62,949 bases of DNA from Bifiguratus adelaidae (taxonomy: Eukaryota > Mucoromycota > Endogonomycetes > Endogonales): the NCBI GenBank assembly GCA_002261195.1, contig MVBO01000086.1:1-62949 (forward strand), read 5' to 3'. Position 1 is the stretch's first letter. Each line of letters opens with the position of its first letter. The position numbers and the translations under genes are program-made. The notes beneath the pieces were generated by a model that searched no databases, was not told the origin of the DNA, and saw nothing but the letters and a program-made list of their open reading frames with translations. Of the stretch, positions 40,167-52,897 are shown piece after piece.

Positions 40167-43100
40167 TTACTCTGAGGTGGAGATGTGAGTCCTAGATCGA
40201 TGGTAAAACTCGTCAATGAATTGCTTCCGTAATAGGAATCTAAAGGTCATATAAGTCTCCGTAAACAGGAAGCAATGCAAGTGAAAACGTACGGTCGGGT
40301 ATAAGATTCGGTCACCACACGACATGCTTGATGAGCGGACAAGGATGTATTGCGTATCAGAACGCCAAGCGCGTGTTGGCTAATGATCATGCCATCTACG
40401 AGGGGTCCAAAGGCCTATTGCAAATCGAGGTGGGTGAGCGGGTCGCAAAATTTGTGCACGTGCTCACCAATGGGTTATCAGCTAGCCTCTGCGCAGCTAT
40501 CATCGCAAAGTGACCGCCGGGAGGGATAACGATACGCACCCAAAACAAGCCCGTAGCCTTACCCGATAACGGATTGACAAAGATGAAAACCATCGCTTTG
40601 GGTAAGAGATTCGATGTCTGTCGAAGTCTCTTGGAAAGTCTCCTATAGCCGAGCAAATCGTCGACCCATAAGACGCATACGAAGTCGTCACTGCAGATGC
40701 GTTGATAGAGCTGTAAGGGGTTTGGAAAACCTTCATCTGTAGTTTGGTCTGTGGGTATCTTCAAAAGGGTGGGGCTATTGAAAATCATCTCCGTGTGTCG
40801 GTCAGCGTAATAGGGAGCTGATGGGCAGAATGTAGGATCAAGCCTGCCGCAGTAGCCGGTGTGTGACGATAAATCAACCTAGGTGCATCCGTTGAGTCTC
40901 GGAGAAGCAATTTCCCTTTGCCAATACGTACCATCCAGCCTAGACTGGATAGAAACTGCCGGAACGAGTCCGGCTCTGCATTATCTCTGGCAATGATCTG
41001 TTGAGGATCTTCGAATCCGGTACGACTATATAATACGGATATAGTGACACATTCTCTTCTGCAAGCCGGATGGCTAAAGTTAGACCAGGTGTCAATAAGG
41101 TTTTGCCAAACATACTCATTCAAGGTATCGAGCGTACGTAGTTGATTAATGATGTTGTCGTTGACCTTGAGAGGAATTATGCGGTCTCGATTCTCGAGAG
41201 ATAAAAAGCCTAATTGCGAGAGCATATGGTAACCGTGTCTAGTTGAACTACTGAAAATGTCTAAGTCACACATCGCTGTTTTTGCTGCACAGATACTTAC
41301 ATATCCCTATGGGATAGAGACGAGGGTGAAATGCTGTGCGATCGGGTGTCGACAGCGCGGCCAATAGCAGCTGATTCCATGCGTTGCTGATCGTCCGCTA
41401 GAGTTCGTATAAGACCACACAATGCCATTGAATCGGCATGAGCTTCCAGTAATTCATCCAATGTTGGCAATTGATCCTCGTTCACAGCTTTCACGCTGAT
41501 GATGTTGTCACAAGGGCTGCTCGGGGTGGCCGGGCTATTGGAATTGCTGATGCCATGGATGGTCAATTGCGGCATGCTAACAGAAAAGCTCTCGGACGAG
41601 GAATCTTGCGTGCTCACATCAGTGCTGTCCTTGGCTCTTGATGTAGCTTTGGTCTTGAGTTCCTGATAGCGACTTTCGAGAAGCCATGAATATTTGCCGG
41701 TTGTATCACGCATGACCAACAGGAAACGTGGTTCGGCAGATGTAGCGGTATTCAGCTTTCCATGCAGATCCACCTTGACGGGCTCGGCGGTTGCTAGATC
41801 GACAATGGAGATGATTGTCCTCCCATCTATAATATAAAACTCGATGTGCGTCACCTCATCTTCACCTTTGGAGATAGGGTCTTCCTCTCGTGAGGTCTTG
41901 ATGTGCTTCAAATCGTCGAACAATGTTGAGGTTCTCGTAACGCCAGTCTCATTTCTCCAAGGCGGGAAGTTGCCGAGCTGGTTCACGAATTGCGACATGC
42001 AATATTCCGCAGCGAGCTTAACGGCTAGTTCTTCCTTACGATGGAAACCAGGATTACTCTTGTTGAGGCCACCGCCGACAACGCCGTTAGCGTCAAGGCC
42101 ATTTGCATTGATCTGTTTACTCCGGTTTTGCAATGCAAAGAGCTGTTTTGGAGGCGGGAAAGCCGTTTCGCGCTTTTTCTTCTTGTCTATTTGTACGTCT
42201 ATGGAAGCCACCATATCGGATCCACGTTCCGGCAGCGTGATGCCCATGCTAATCGTGTTGATCACGGCAGTACAGCAATCATGATCGTCGACGATCCATT
42301 GCCCTGCTAGAACCCATCGGATGGTACAATCATACGCTGATACAATAAGTGGATAATTGGTAGTCTTAAGTGGGATCAGCATCTATGCCCCGATAGCAAA
42401 GCCGATGCTTACCAGATTGCCGGAGGAGAGTAAAGTATTCACATATCGACAAAGTGCCAGCACCAATTCTCGAGGTGTATTCTGGAACGAGTGAGCATCA
42501 TACAATGGGCTTTCGGACCACAACTCACTTTACTGTCACGTTTGACGTATTCATGGAGATGTACCAGATCCATTAGCACCTGAAAGGCGTTCAATGCCAC
42601 GTCAGGCGGGAGAGTCATAGTCATGAGCTTAGCTTGTATGATTTGCACAATGGTTGCGGCTAATCCAGGACAGAAATACACTTCCTGAACGGCGTAGACA
42701 TTGAGTAAGTGTAGCAACATCCTCAGATTGTACGATGAAACTTCTGTCCGTAAAGATGCCACGAGGACCTCCAGGATATACCGCTTCAGAGTAGGTAGAG
42801 CATTCGGCTTCGCGTCGGAGGCATCCTGGATATAAAGCACCTTGAGCAACTCTGTCACGGCCCGTTCTTGATCACCCGCCCCGACGAGGATATCCCCCAC
42901 AGGCTGCATTCCTTGATCCCATCCGCTGGAAAGATGCACATTCTCGTAATGGTTTGGGAGTGACATGATGGCAGCGCAAATCTTCATAGCTGATAATCGT
43001 AGAGATTCCAGTGAAATGCCTGGTGACAACCTCATGTCGGTGGCCAGTCTCGGCAAGACCATCTTCACGCCGACGACGAAGTCTGGCAAAAGCATCCGAA

Positions 43101-44670
43101 TGCCCTCGAGGTTAACAGCGAATAATTTGGTGCTATTGGCGAGGATGGTGGGTAAGCAGGAATCAGATCGTAAACCGACAGCAAGCGCGACATAAAACCG
43201 TTCAATATACGTCCGCAAGAATGCATTTCGCGTTTGCGTTTGACTAAAGATTCTGCAGAGGATCCCAAACGCCTCAGCTCGACCGAGTTGTGCTTCCTGA
43301 TCCTGCGGAGATCGATTCGTGGAATAGGTGGCCTCAAACAACCATTCACCAAACATGTGCAAGATTGTGTTGCCATCGGGTGGTGAGGGTAACGGTCCCT
43401 TTTGGTCTCCTTGTATCGCCCAGCTAAATCCTCCAATCCTATATTCTGATAGGAGTCGACAATACGACCAATGCCTTGTAGCGCAAGAAAGAAATTTGAA
43501 GGCGGGAGGGTACAGGGATTGGGAATCATGTAGAGCGTTCGATGCCATGCGTACAAAACGAATTCATCCGGAAGATCCAGAGGTATGCTCGTACCACTTA
43601 ACATGATATTGACGATGTCTGTACCTTCGGTCGGACCGTACAAGATTCGAATGGAGCGTTGTGTCAAGGCGAGGGATGCGGCATTCCATTGCTGTATCAC
43701 TGGCGCTCGATGCGTCCATCGACGGAAACATTTCTAAAAGCCAATGAGCACAGAGTACAGTCGATTCTCGTATCAGTTTATCAGCTCACCTTGAATATGT
43801 TCCACAACTCCACATCCTCAATCTTTGACCGTAACCAAAGCTCAAAGAGAACGCGCAACAACGGCACGCACAACTCGTTGGCCATCTCTTTGCCGTACGG
43901 CGTCTTGTACCCATCCGCAAAATCGCTCAACAAATAGTCCGTAATTCCGAGAACAACTTTGAGCAGAACAATCCAAGTCTCTTTGGTGAACGTCGGACCC
44001 AATGTCCGTCCCGCCATGGCAAAGACAGTCAACACCTTTTTGCACAGTTCTTGATGTCGCTGAATGAGGATGGCGTTCTTCTCACGTTGTTGTTGAGCCA
44101 CTACAGCGGGAGATAGACCCGGTGACGAGGTATGCGCGATCAGCCCTGGTGTGCCTAATGATAACGTGAGGGGAATCGCAACGTTTTGAACAGATGTTCC
44201 GGTAGACGTGGGTCGATTAGAGGGTGCGACGGGCTTGGGACCGCGCGGTTCGAATAATAGAGAATACTGATGGAATATAATTTGGAAAAACTCTTGCTCT
44301 AAGCCTTCCTCCCGTACCGCTTTTGGTCTCTGGTTAAGCTCAAAGAGCCATTGAGCGTAGATGGTGATATCATCGGTCGTGATTTGCATGTCTTCGAGTG
44401 GTAGTGTGAATCCTTGCCCTATCACTTCCATAAACCATTTGACATGAGCGAGCGATGAGAATACAGAAGGATCAGGTGTAGGGTGTCCTTGAGGGGGATG
44501 AAGATACGTGGTGATAGCCTGAACAAGAGACTTTCGCGTAGCAAGCGGTAAGACAGAGAGAATGTCCGTTTCTATGAGCGCAAGCATGAGTACACGTCAG
44601 AGACAGTGTCTGTATACCTACGCGCGTCATGTTGTAGCAGCTGCAACTGCGCTATCCAGTCCAAAAACAT
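40167..44670 (-). CDS. RALGAPB: Ral GTPase-activating protein subunit beta (RalGAP-beta)
   Basis: Largest gene here, many exons. The first exon encodes MFLDWIAQLQLLQ. Recognisable blocks agree with human RALGAPB: ETWIVLLKVVLGITDYLL, LCVPLLRVLFELWL, IFKKCFRRWTHR, LTQRSIRILYGP, GNTILHMFGEWLFEATYS, and in the C-terminal Rap-GAP-like domain ISVLYSRTGFEDPQQI, DFVCVLWVDD, FIFVNPLSGKATGLFWVR. The last exons read AFGPLVDGMIISQHALGVLI, then RKQFIDEFYHRSR and the stop at 40167. The beta subunit is the regulatory partner of catalytic RalGAP-alpha, a TSC2-like complex acting on Ral (RalGAPs also feed into mTORC1). Yeasts lack it; early fungi and animals keep it (recalled, not checked). Some internal splice choices remain open. 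Confidence 0.82.
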
Positions 44671-44940
44671 GGCGCCCTGACTGGCCTGACCTGCTTCGGT
44701 CAGGAATAAAGTACAAGTGACTGAATCTACACCGAAGCCAGATGGTCAGCGACACGCGGAGAGTAGTATTTATAGCCCCTTTGATTGCGTGACCATTACC
44801 ACTCGCCAGTGCCAAAGTCAAAACGACCCAGCCGACCGCGGAGCATAAAGCGACAGTTTCAAAGCGACCCTCAACTCAAATTCCTTTTTAGGACATGAAG
44901 GCGCACCGTAGATCACTCTATACTTGATTTATTGACAAGT
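44671..44940. promoter_or_regulatory. RALGAPB upstream region
   Basis: 270 bases between RALGAPB and the 3' end of GluRS. No gene found; AT- and CT-rich patches only. Confidence 0.4.
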
Positions 44941-47135
44941 CTACTGTTTCAAAGCAATCGATCCAGCCTTTCCATCAGGAATGCGGATCAAATGAATGGG
45001 ATCCGCAATGGTGGCTTCCTTGTCTACAATAAAGAAACCCTTACGCTCAAGTTGAATGATGTCTCCAGCCTTGAGAGCTCGTACATTGGCATCGCAGACG
45101 GCGGGTACCTTGTACTCGGAGACGGGTGTCAGAAAGTCCTTGACATCGTCGCCTTCCTCCAACTTCTTCTTGGTAATGAGGTAGTCGTAGTCGAAGAGCA
45201 ATGCAGGGACAAGGTCGGGCGTGTCCGCAAGCCAAGTAATCTTCTTCTTGGTCTTTTTGAAGTCGCCTTCAAGGTGGAGCTCAAGCTCAAGTCCAGTGAC
45301 ATTGCCGGATGCGTCCTTGTTGATCTTGCGAACAAATGCATTTCCCCAGTCCATGAGTGTAATCTCTTCGTCTTGATCGAATGATTTGGCATCTTCTTGT
45401 TCGATCAAAACCACAGGTCCAAACGTAGTCTTCTTGTTGCCGAGCTCGGGATTCTTTTTATGTTTGGGCAGATCTTTGGCGTGAAGTTCCACAGTTTGAC
45501 CCACGATGGTAGCCTTGACGTGATCCTCGAGGATACTGGTGTGACGAGGAGCCACAGGGTCGATGATTTTCTTGTTGAGCGCCCAAAGCTTGTCCCACTC
45601 CAACAGGAGCGTGTTCTGTGAAGCACCTTGCATGAGGTTGTATTGCTTCAAAGCCTCAATTGTCAAACCACGCCGACGGATACCTCGAACGGTAGGGAAG
45701 CGAGGATCATCCCATCCTGTCACGATACCCTCGTTGACGAACCAGGTCAACTTGCGCTTGGACAAGAGGGTGTAGACAAACGCCAATCGCGAAAAGTCCC
45801 AAATGTTCACTTTGCGAATGCCGAGGGCATCAATCATCCAGTGATACTGGGGATTTCGATCCCGGTACTCGTTCGTTCTCAACGCATGCGTCACACCTTC
45901 GATAGAGTCAACGATGGGGCAACAAAAGTCGTAGGTTGGATAAATCTTCCACTTATCACCGGTAATATGATGAGGCGTCAGATTGCAGCGGTAAATGACG
46001 GGATCACGCATAGCCTTGTTTGGATCGTCAACACTGATCTTGGCGCGCATGCAGCATGTCTGTCCGAATTCAGTCCCCTTCTTCATCTCCTCGAAGCGTC
46101 GCAAATTTTCCTCGACAGATAGGTCACGACATTTTGAGGCTACACCGTGCATACGTTGATCGCGCATGGTCATTTGATCCGTGTCATCAACATACGCCTT
46201 GCCAGTCTTGAGCATTTGCAAAGCGTACTCGTATAGGGTGTCGAAGTGATCCGACGTATGGGTGATTCGATCCCAGGTTACGCCCATAAGCTTCAAATCC
46301 TCCTTGATGGATTCCTCGAATTCAGACTTCTCCTTAGTGGGGTTGGTGTCGTCAAATCGGAGAATCATCGTACCATTGTATTGCTTGGCAAAGTACTCGT
46401 TCAGCAAAGCAGCCTTGGCATGTCCAATGTGGAGGTAGCCACTGGGCTCGGGAGGGAAACGTGTGACGACCTGTCCGGGTTTGGCATCCATCAATGGGAT
46501 ATCGAACTTGCCTTGATCTGCGCGCGGTGTCTTGGCGTTAAGAGCCGCCGCATAAGATGCAAGCGCCTCATTGACAGCCGGGAGCGAGCTAATGTGTTCG
46601 TACCAACGCACCAGGTTAGCACCCAACACATCCCGCTTCGTCTTTAGGTTTCTGGCAAAGATTGCCGAGCCCTTCAGAGCACCACAAATCACAAAATCAG
46701 CCAGAGTGGGAGCATAACCCACCAGATACGAGCGAAGAGCCAAGAAGCGATTGAGTTCGCCGAAAGTGGCTCCCAAGAGCTTGAAGTCGTTCGTTGCGAG
46801 CGTATCTTGCGCGAAATCGAGCCATTGATCCACCTAAGCCTGTTGAGCAACAGAGCGTAGCAATCACAGTTTCAACTTACCAAGGTCGCCTCGAGCGCGT
46901 TATGGCCATACAGTTCATTGCGCGATTGACGAGCCAAGAAGCGAACGACGCTGTTGACTGTGCCCAGGACATCTCCATTCACCAAAACAGCCGCAGTGCT
47001 TCCCGGAGCACCATCAGCTTCAAGGGTCAATGTCTCGCGCCACTGCACCAAATCACCTTTTCCTAGTACGTACGCTACAGTAGCAACGCCATAGGCAACA
47101 GGCGTCGCTTTGGCAGCAATCAATACTTGAGCCAT
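44941..47135 (-). CDS. GUS1: cytosolic glutamyl-tRNA synthetase with GST-like N-terminus
   Basis: Charges tRNA-Glu in the cytosol. Two exons; the intron near 46834-46880 falls after the first 85 residues. N-terminal GST-C-like domain (LGATFGELNRFLALRSYLVG, then FVICGALKG), used in fungi to bind Arc1. Catalytic core: FPPEPSGYLHIGHAKAALL with the HIGH motif, ILRFDDTNPTKEK, NIWDFSRLAFVYTLLSKRKL with the KMSKS variant LSKRK. The C-terminal anticodon-binding beta barrels resemble GlnRS, as in all eukaryotic and archaeal enzymes (GluRS-A type). Stop TAG at 44941. The start at 47135 gives MAQVLIAAKATPVAYG. Confidence 0.94.
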
Positions 47136-47198
47136 AAGCAAGAGAGGGAGTCAACAATCGACGCTTTATGAGTCAACAGCGCCACCCACAGAGTGGCG

Positions 47199-48350
47199 TT
47201 ACAGCTTTTGGCGTGGCACGTAGAACCACTTGGATATATGATCGTCTTGGGAGACGCCATTGCCTTTGGGAATTGTCTTGTAGATGTCTGAATCTGGAGT
47301 GACATGGAAGGGGGAGGATGGGGTTTTGAGGGTGTAGCGTGCTATTTCAGAAGGTGGAAGCTTTTTGCGGTGTTTGTCCACCTCACCGGAGATGAGGGAT
47401 TGCCAGGCTTTCTCGGTTTCCTGAATGATTTGCGTGGCATAGGACTATGAAAGCCTGTTAGCAGTGATAGGTCAAAGTCGTGAGCATAAACATGATACCT
47501 TGTTTTTGGCTTCGCCTTTGAATGCAAAGTGATTTGGAGGTTTGCCATCGGGAATCTTGTAAATCTTGAACCAGTCATGCGTTGCCTCCAACAAGCCAGG
47601 ATAATGGTGTCGAACATCTTCAATGTCTTTCAAAAGATCAATGTCTGTCCGAAAGGAGACACGATTACTTGCTTACCATGGACTTTATCGGCCATCGGAT
47701 CGCGTACATCGAGTGCAATCACCTTCCAATCCGTCTCACCCTCGTCCAGCAGGGCCATGATACCCAATACTTTAACCTGCTTTACTTCTCCCGTAAAGCC
47801 AATGCGTTCACCAATCTCGCATACATCCAGTGGATCATTGTCACCCCGTGCACCCGTCTCTGGATGGACATGCACCGGATCTTCCCACGTCTGTCAGCCA
47901 AAGTATTAGATAGCCTCATCGCCCCATAGTGCCTCACCACGTACCTGAGGAAAAGCACCATAGTTCCAAATGTAACCCTTGTACGGAAAGATATCCTTGA
48001 CACTTCGCAACTTGCCGTTCTTGACATCCTGCTTGATGGGATTGAATGCTTCTCCCTTGGATATCTACATGTCCCCGTAAGTTTTATCCTATCCAACCTA
48101 TCAACCTTACCTCTAGCTTTGCATTCGACCAGCGAGGGATCTCGACAATCATGTTGAGTATCGTGCGCTCCTTGTTGGCGTATAGCGGGATATCATGAAA
48201 AGCCGAGACCACCTGTCCCTTCTCCTCTACACCAGGTCAACCACCGCTCTTGTCAATACACTACATCATTCACTCACCAATATACACTCGATGTTCAAGG
48301 GAATGTGGCTTCCCCACCAACCGTGTCGTATACGCAGAGAAACGAGCCAT
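47199..48350 (-). CDS. IPP1: inorganic pyrophosphatase (family I)
   Basis: Hydrolyses pyrophosphate to pull biosynthetic reactions forward. Seven exons, each intron about 46-57 nt. The start [20 protein letters not shown] matches the N-terminus of cytosolic Ipp1 (Ppa1), with no strong mitochondrial presequence. Active-site blocks: [55 protein letters not shown] ([11 protein letters not shown] signature with metal-binding Asp residues), and [18 protein letters not shown]. The C-terminus [13 protein letters not shown] is complete. Its start is 87 bp from the divergent RLP24 start, so a shared promoter for two housekeeping genes is likely. Confidence 0.94.
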
Positions 48351-48436
48351 GGAACCCTTGAGCGCCATTCCCCGCGTCTTGTCACGTTAAAAGTGCAGCA
48401 TTGAGCTAAGCCACTCGTTTTCTTTTTTGTTCACTC

Positions 48437-49023
48437 ATGCGCTTGGAGAAGTGTTACTTTTGCTCTGGACCATGTTATCCAGGGCATGGCACCATGTTTG
48501 TGCGTAATGATAGTAAGGCAAGTGATGAAAAATGCTGAGAATGAGGTTACATGGGCTCATTCTGCTTGTGTATAGACATTTCGCTTCTGTCGGTCAAAGT
48601 GTCACAAAAACTTCAAAATGAAGCGTAACCCGAGGAAGGTGCGCTGGACCAAGGCTTTCCGCAAGTCGGCTGGCAAGGAAATGACGATTGTAAGTTGGTT
48701 TGAATTAAGGTGCGGCCTTTGTTGATGGTGTTTAGGACGCTACCTTTGAATTTGAGAAACGTCGCAATATTCCTGTTCGCTATGATCGTAACCTCATGTC
48801 GACAACCGTCAAGGCCATGAAACGGGTACAAGAGATTCGTATGAAGCGCGAGCGTGCCTTTTACAAGAATCGTATGGCTGGTAACAAGGAGCGTGAACGT
48901 CAAGAGAATGTCAAATTGGTCACCAATGATATCGAGTTGGTGGGAGTCGCAAGCGAAAAGAACAAAATGCAAGCTCAAAAAGTGGCTGTGGAAGGAGTCA
49001 AGAGGATGGATATCGATGCCTAG
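48437..49023 (+). CDS. RLP24: 60S ribosome biogenesis factor Rlp24
   Basis: Placeholder for ribosomal protein eL24 on pre-60S particles; its C-terminus recruits and activates the AAA ATPase Drg1 in the cytoplasm. Exons 48437-48517, 48576-48689 and 48736-49023 encode 160 residues. Zinc ribbon: [19 protein letters not shown] then [40 protein letters not shown] is near-invariant in the family. A helical basic arm and the tail GVKRMDIDA follow. The first intron (48518-48575) has a GC donor, proven here by the invariance of the flanking protein. Slightly shorter than yeast Rlp24 (199 residues), mostly at the C-terminus. Confidence 0.95.
48518..48575 (+). other. GC-AG intron in RLP24
   Basis: Donor GTAAG|GCAAGT, acceptor TGTATAG. 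Joins NDSK to [10 protein letters not shown] in the invariant zinc-ribbon region. Confidence 0.9.
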
Positions 49024-49314
49024 GTATAGATCCATTGTTTTGCATTTTCTACATACTGTACTATATACACACGGATACCATGCAACATCGGTTTTACTCC
49101 CATGGTTGGCGTCATCCAGATTTTCCCTTACGCGAATGGTCAGGGCCTAGGCTTTGTATCAGGTGCTCGGGAAGGTTACCCCGTTCGGCCATGCCGGATC
49201 TGCATGGATATCGCCACACTCCTGGCGGTCATTGGCTTAGGCATGACTGAAGCGTGTGCGAAGATCGCCTTTGGTCGACGGATATGACCGGATCACACCC
49301 CATTCAGCTTACTG
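49024..49314. other. convergent 3' interval
   Basis: About 290 bases between RLP24 and SFSWAP. It contains a 61-codon open frame (49102-49287) without family features; I do not call it a gene. Confidence 0.4.
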
Positions 49315-50486
49315 TCATGATTCACTGTTAACGTCGTTCCTCAACTGATCACGTAACCGCTCATATTCCTTGTTGCCAGGTGAACCTCTATTCAAAAAGG
49401 CAAACTTGGGATCCTTTCCATGAAGTCGCCGTAATTTGTCTTCCAATAGAGGCCCATTGACCGACTTGGCCACCGTTTGCGCAATCTTGCGTAGAATCTC
49501 GTTGTCGACCTGTGCAGACGTGGGTACCTTGGATGTTTCAGACTCTTCTTCACTGCTTCCGTAACCATCCACTCCCAGCTTGACAAAATCAGAGTACCAG
49601 CGATAGTATGGGTATAGTGCGTTCGTCTTGCTCAGAAAGGTAAAAAGAGGGCTCTTGGATTGTTTGGCGTGCACCAGGATCTCACTTTGCGTGGGATTGG
49701 AGGATGCCTGTACGAACTTGGCTGTTTTGTGGATGATGAGGGCTTGTTGCTCCGTTGGGGGCTATGGAATGGGTTTGATTAAGGGCCAACAGAAATGACA
49801 TGGCCTGATAGCATGTGTACTTACTGGCAAGATGCCCTTGGGAGGTTTGGTTTTGAGCACATAGGGCAAGGTGACGGTATGATCGGTATCGGCATTCTTG
49901 TACGTATGATCTGCAGATCCATTGGTGTCTATTGTAAAGGCTTTTGAGTCGCCTTGTTTCCGACCGCAAGGTAGTCCTTGACATACCATAGTTGTATCCC
50001 ACGTAGCGCGAGCTATGTTCCTGTCGTTTTTCCTCTTCCTTCTGTTGATCTAATTCCTCCATCAATCACGCATTCATTGTGAGCCGATCCGCTTACCAAG
50101 GTACTCTTCGCGTTCCTGTTCATCCATGGTATACAATAAGGCTTCGTCTTTGGGCAAATCTCGATATCGCTCCTTATCAAACCGAACAGAATCCTGTCTG
50201 ATACCATCCTCTTGCAAGGCGCGTTCCATATCTTGTCGCGTATCAAACAAGTGTCGCACGTCAAACCTACCGTTGACCTGTTGAGCATAACGTCGGTTTG
50301 TTGGCTAGCCCAGTTGCCTTTCACGTACCGATCGACCCATATAGGATCTTCGCTGTTCCCGTGCAATAGCGTCAATGTCGACGCGCTCTTCTCATGACCA
50401 AACACCTTGGCTTCGTACCCAAAACATAAGAGCTCTACCGGTTCCTTGGGAGAGATCTTGGTCCTCTTTCGACGATGAAGACTCAT
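49315..50486 (-). CDS. SFSWAP: SFSWAP-type splicing regulator (DRY_EERY + two SURP modules)
   Basis: RNA-processing protein of the suppressor-of-white-apricot group. Five exons. N-terminal DRY_EERY domain: ELLCFGYEAKVF then DPIWVDRY, FDVRHLFDTR, DLPKDEALLYTMDEQEREEY. Two SURP domains follow: first LIIHKTAKFVQASSNPTQSE with LFTFLSKTNALYPYYRWY, second EILRKIAQTVAKSVNGPLLE with KFAFLNRGSP. SURP modules bind splicing factors such as SF1. A C-terminal RS region, present in animal SFSWAP, is absent: the protein ends just after the second SURP. Two exon joins (after WVDRY and after YNYG, the latter with a 34-nt intron) are less certain. Confidence 0.85.
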
Positions 50487-50568
50487 GCCAGCAGCAAAGG
50501 TATCACTGACACACCTAGTGTGTGTGCTAGAGCGTAAAAACAGAACACTGCCTCTATTTCATATACAT

Positions 50569-52897
50569 TCACGCATTGAGGTACTGCAAGAGCGCTTGTT
50601 TAACACATTCACTACTCGCTTCCAAGTCTTTGCCGTCCTGGAAGGTATAGACAAGACTCCGAGGCAAGTCACCCAAGGCTTTCTCAATGCGGGTTTGCAA
50701 AGGACTAGGAGAAAGTGAGGAGGTGACGGGAGCTTGTTGAGGGGTGGGACGGATGAGGGAAGCCAGGGACGCGGCCTTGATGCGACTCAGTGTACTTGTG
50801 GGGGTAGTTGGCGTGGTGGGACTTGGAGCGATGAGATTGATGTTTGGAGATTGCGGGTCAGACTGCATGAGGGAATCGTCTATGGACAGAGTTGCTGTGG
50901 ACGTGTCTAGCGAAATGGAAGGTTCACTCGAAGAACGAGATGGTTTTCGTAGGCGTGCTGGTATAGAGGTGTCATCCTTTGATTTGGGCAGGGAGCTTTG
51001 CCTAGGTGATTTAGGGGTCTTGTGCTTGCCAGGACATCCGACATCGCGAATAAAGATGGCAACCACGCGATGGAAGCCCACTTGTCGAACAACGTCGCAA
51101 TAGACCTCGAGATCAATCTCGCCTGAATCTCCGATCAGGACGAACTGGCGTTCAGGAAAGTCGTTCATGATCTTGAGGATTGTGTCGCGCTTAGCTTGTC
51201 CAGGTGTCTCTCGCAGCTTTGAAAACAGACTCGAGTAAAGCCGAAGGTGGGATGATCCCGGTGGGTAATTGTAGGTGTCGAAGAAAGACGACAACATGGG
51301 AAACAATTGAATGGGAGAATTCGACACGTAATGATATTCGGCGCCCATATTATACTGGTTGCTGTCAATGCGCGTCCAGCCAAAAGCCCACAAGACCAGC
51401 ACTTACCCACTGCATGTACAACTCTGCCATGCCAGCAACTTCCTTGGGTAATTCTAAGAATGTCTTGGCAAGAACAGCCTTTGCACCCTCCAAGATGCCA
51501 GTCTCTTTGATGGTATCGTCGATGTCCGAAATGACACTGATACCTCTCGGCGGAATGAGATTGACATAGCCCCAAGAGGTGGCTGGAAGGGTTTGGTGAA
51601 GCAGAGGAGAGGTCGCCTTTCGATGGATCGAGTACTGGGTGCGAATCTTGAGTAAGCGTGGTCTCGCTTGTCCCTGTTGTTGAGCCCAATCATCGACTTC
51701 ATCATTGGTGACCTTGAGATGACCTGCGAAATGGCCGCTTTGCATTGTCGAGATGGATGTGCCATTGGGTGTGGTAATCCCGGACGGAAGAGGCGACATC
51801 GGTGACAAGGGCGAAGACAGCCAGTCTTCGGGGGTCATGGGACGCGGACTGGTCATGTTGCTTCGGATCGACATGCGTCTATCAAAGTTGTTCCCAATAG
51901 GATTGCGTGGACGTGGCGATAAAGCAGGCGTCAGACGGTCTGAAAGGCTAGGTGATACAGGCGATGGCAGTTCATCGGGTTCGTCTGAGAGTGGAGAGCT
52001 CAGATCGAACCCAGATGACGGTTCATCCGGGCTGCTATCATCGATACAATATAATCCATTGCGATACACAATGGTATTATCGGAGAATATCTCACTGAAG
52101 AGCGTATGTTCCGCATCACTGGCATTGTCAGACGACAGTGTCGTATTCTCCGACTTGCTATAATACCCCTCATCCTCTAGCGTTCTCACCGACGTGACCG
52201 TCCATTCTCCGTCCGTGAATGTCTTGCCCGGGACATTGAAAGGCCCATCGAATGCCGTTGGAGAACGCGGTTGATGCATCTCGCCGTCTCCTCCTTCAAT
52301 ATGCATGTGATGATGCGATGCAACGGTGACAGGTTCAACAATAAACTTGCGATTCGCGACACTCTTGGTGACGAAAAAGCTGACGCGTTCATCCAGAATC
52401 TTGACCTTGTCCCCGTCCACCTTCTTGTTCACCCCCGCCACAGATCGACTGATACCTACCACCCAGTGAGTCATTCAGCCAAATTGCGCAGTACCTTTAC
52501 ATACTCTTTACAAGCTTGCCCTGAAGTGTTCCTCGATTCTTGATGAATGCCCATCCACGCACATTGACATCCCAATAGGCCGATCCATCGGCGCCTAGAA
52601 CAGCCCCGTCAGCCTCCATCCATGCTTCCACTCCACATCCTTACCCGTCTGTTGCGTGGCATAGGTAGGAAATAACAAGCATTGCTGCGTCGCTCCAGAA
52701 GAAGCCATAGCCATCGCAGCCGTCGCCTTTCGCTCGTCCATCCTCTCCTCCGTCATACCAATCATTACATCCATAGAATCCCCCGAGGAGTGTTCTGAAA
52801 GCGAGTCGCTATCACGAATGTGTGAGAGGAGCGACAGGTGACGCGCCAAAGATGGTCGCTTGGGGGTACGATCTCCTGTCTGCATGTTAGTTGACAT
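50569..52897 (-). CDS. APP1: phosphatidate phosphatase App1
   Basis: Mg-dependent phosphatidate phosphatase at actin patches, active in endocytosis. Four or more exons. N-terminal disordered part, then the App1 fold: DGSAYWDVNVRGWAFIKNRG, NKKVDGDKVKILDERV. The HAD-like catalytic motif is SVISDIDDTIKETGIL (DxDxT), followed by GMAELYMQWVS and FHYVSNSPIQLFPMLSSFFD-type sequence, then RQFVLIGDSGEIDLEVY. The C-terminal part is Ser/Pro-rich with SxxSIS-type phosphosites, and the last helix LVYTFQDGKDLEAS resembles a terminal amphipathic segment of yeast App1. The start at 52897 is the first ATG; an upstream exon is possible. Confidence 0.9.

Noticed and set aside
49102-49287. 61-codon open frame between RLP24 and SFSWAP
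   Set aside because: No homology seen by eye, lies in a short convergent 3' interval, no introns or start context.
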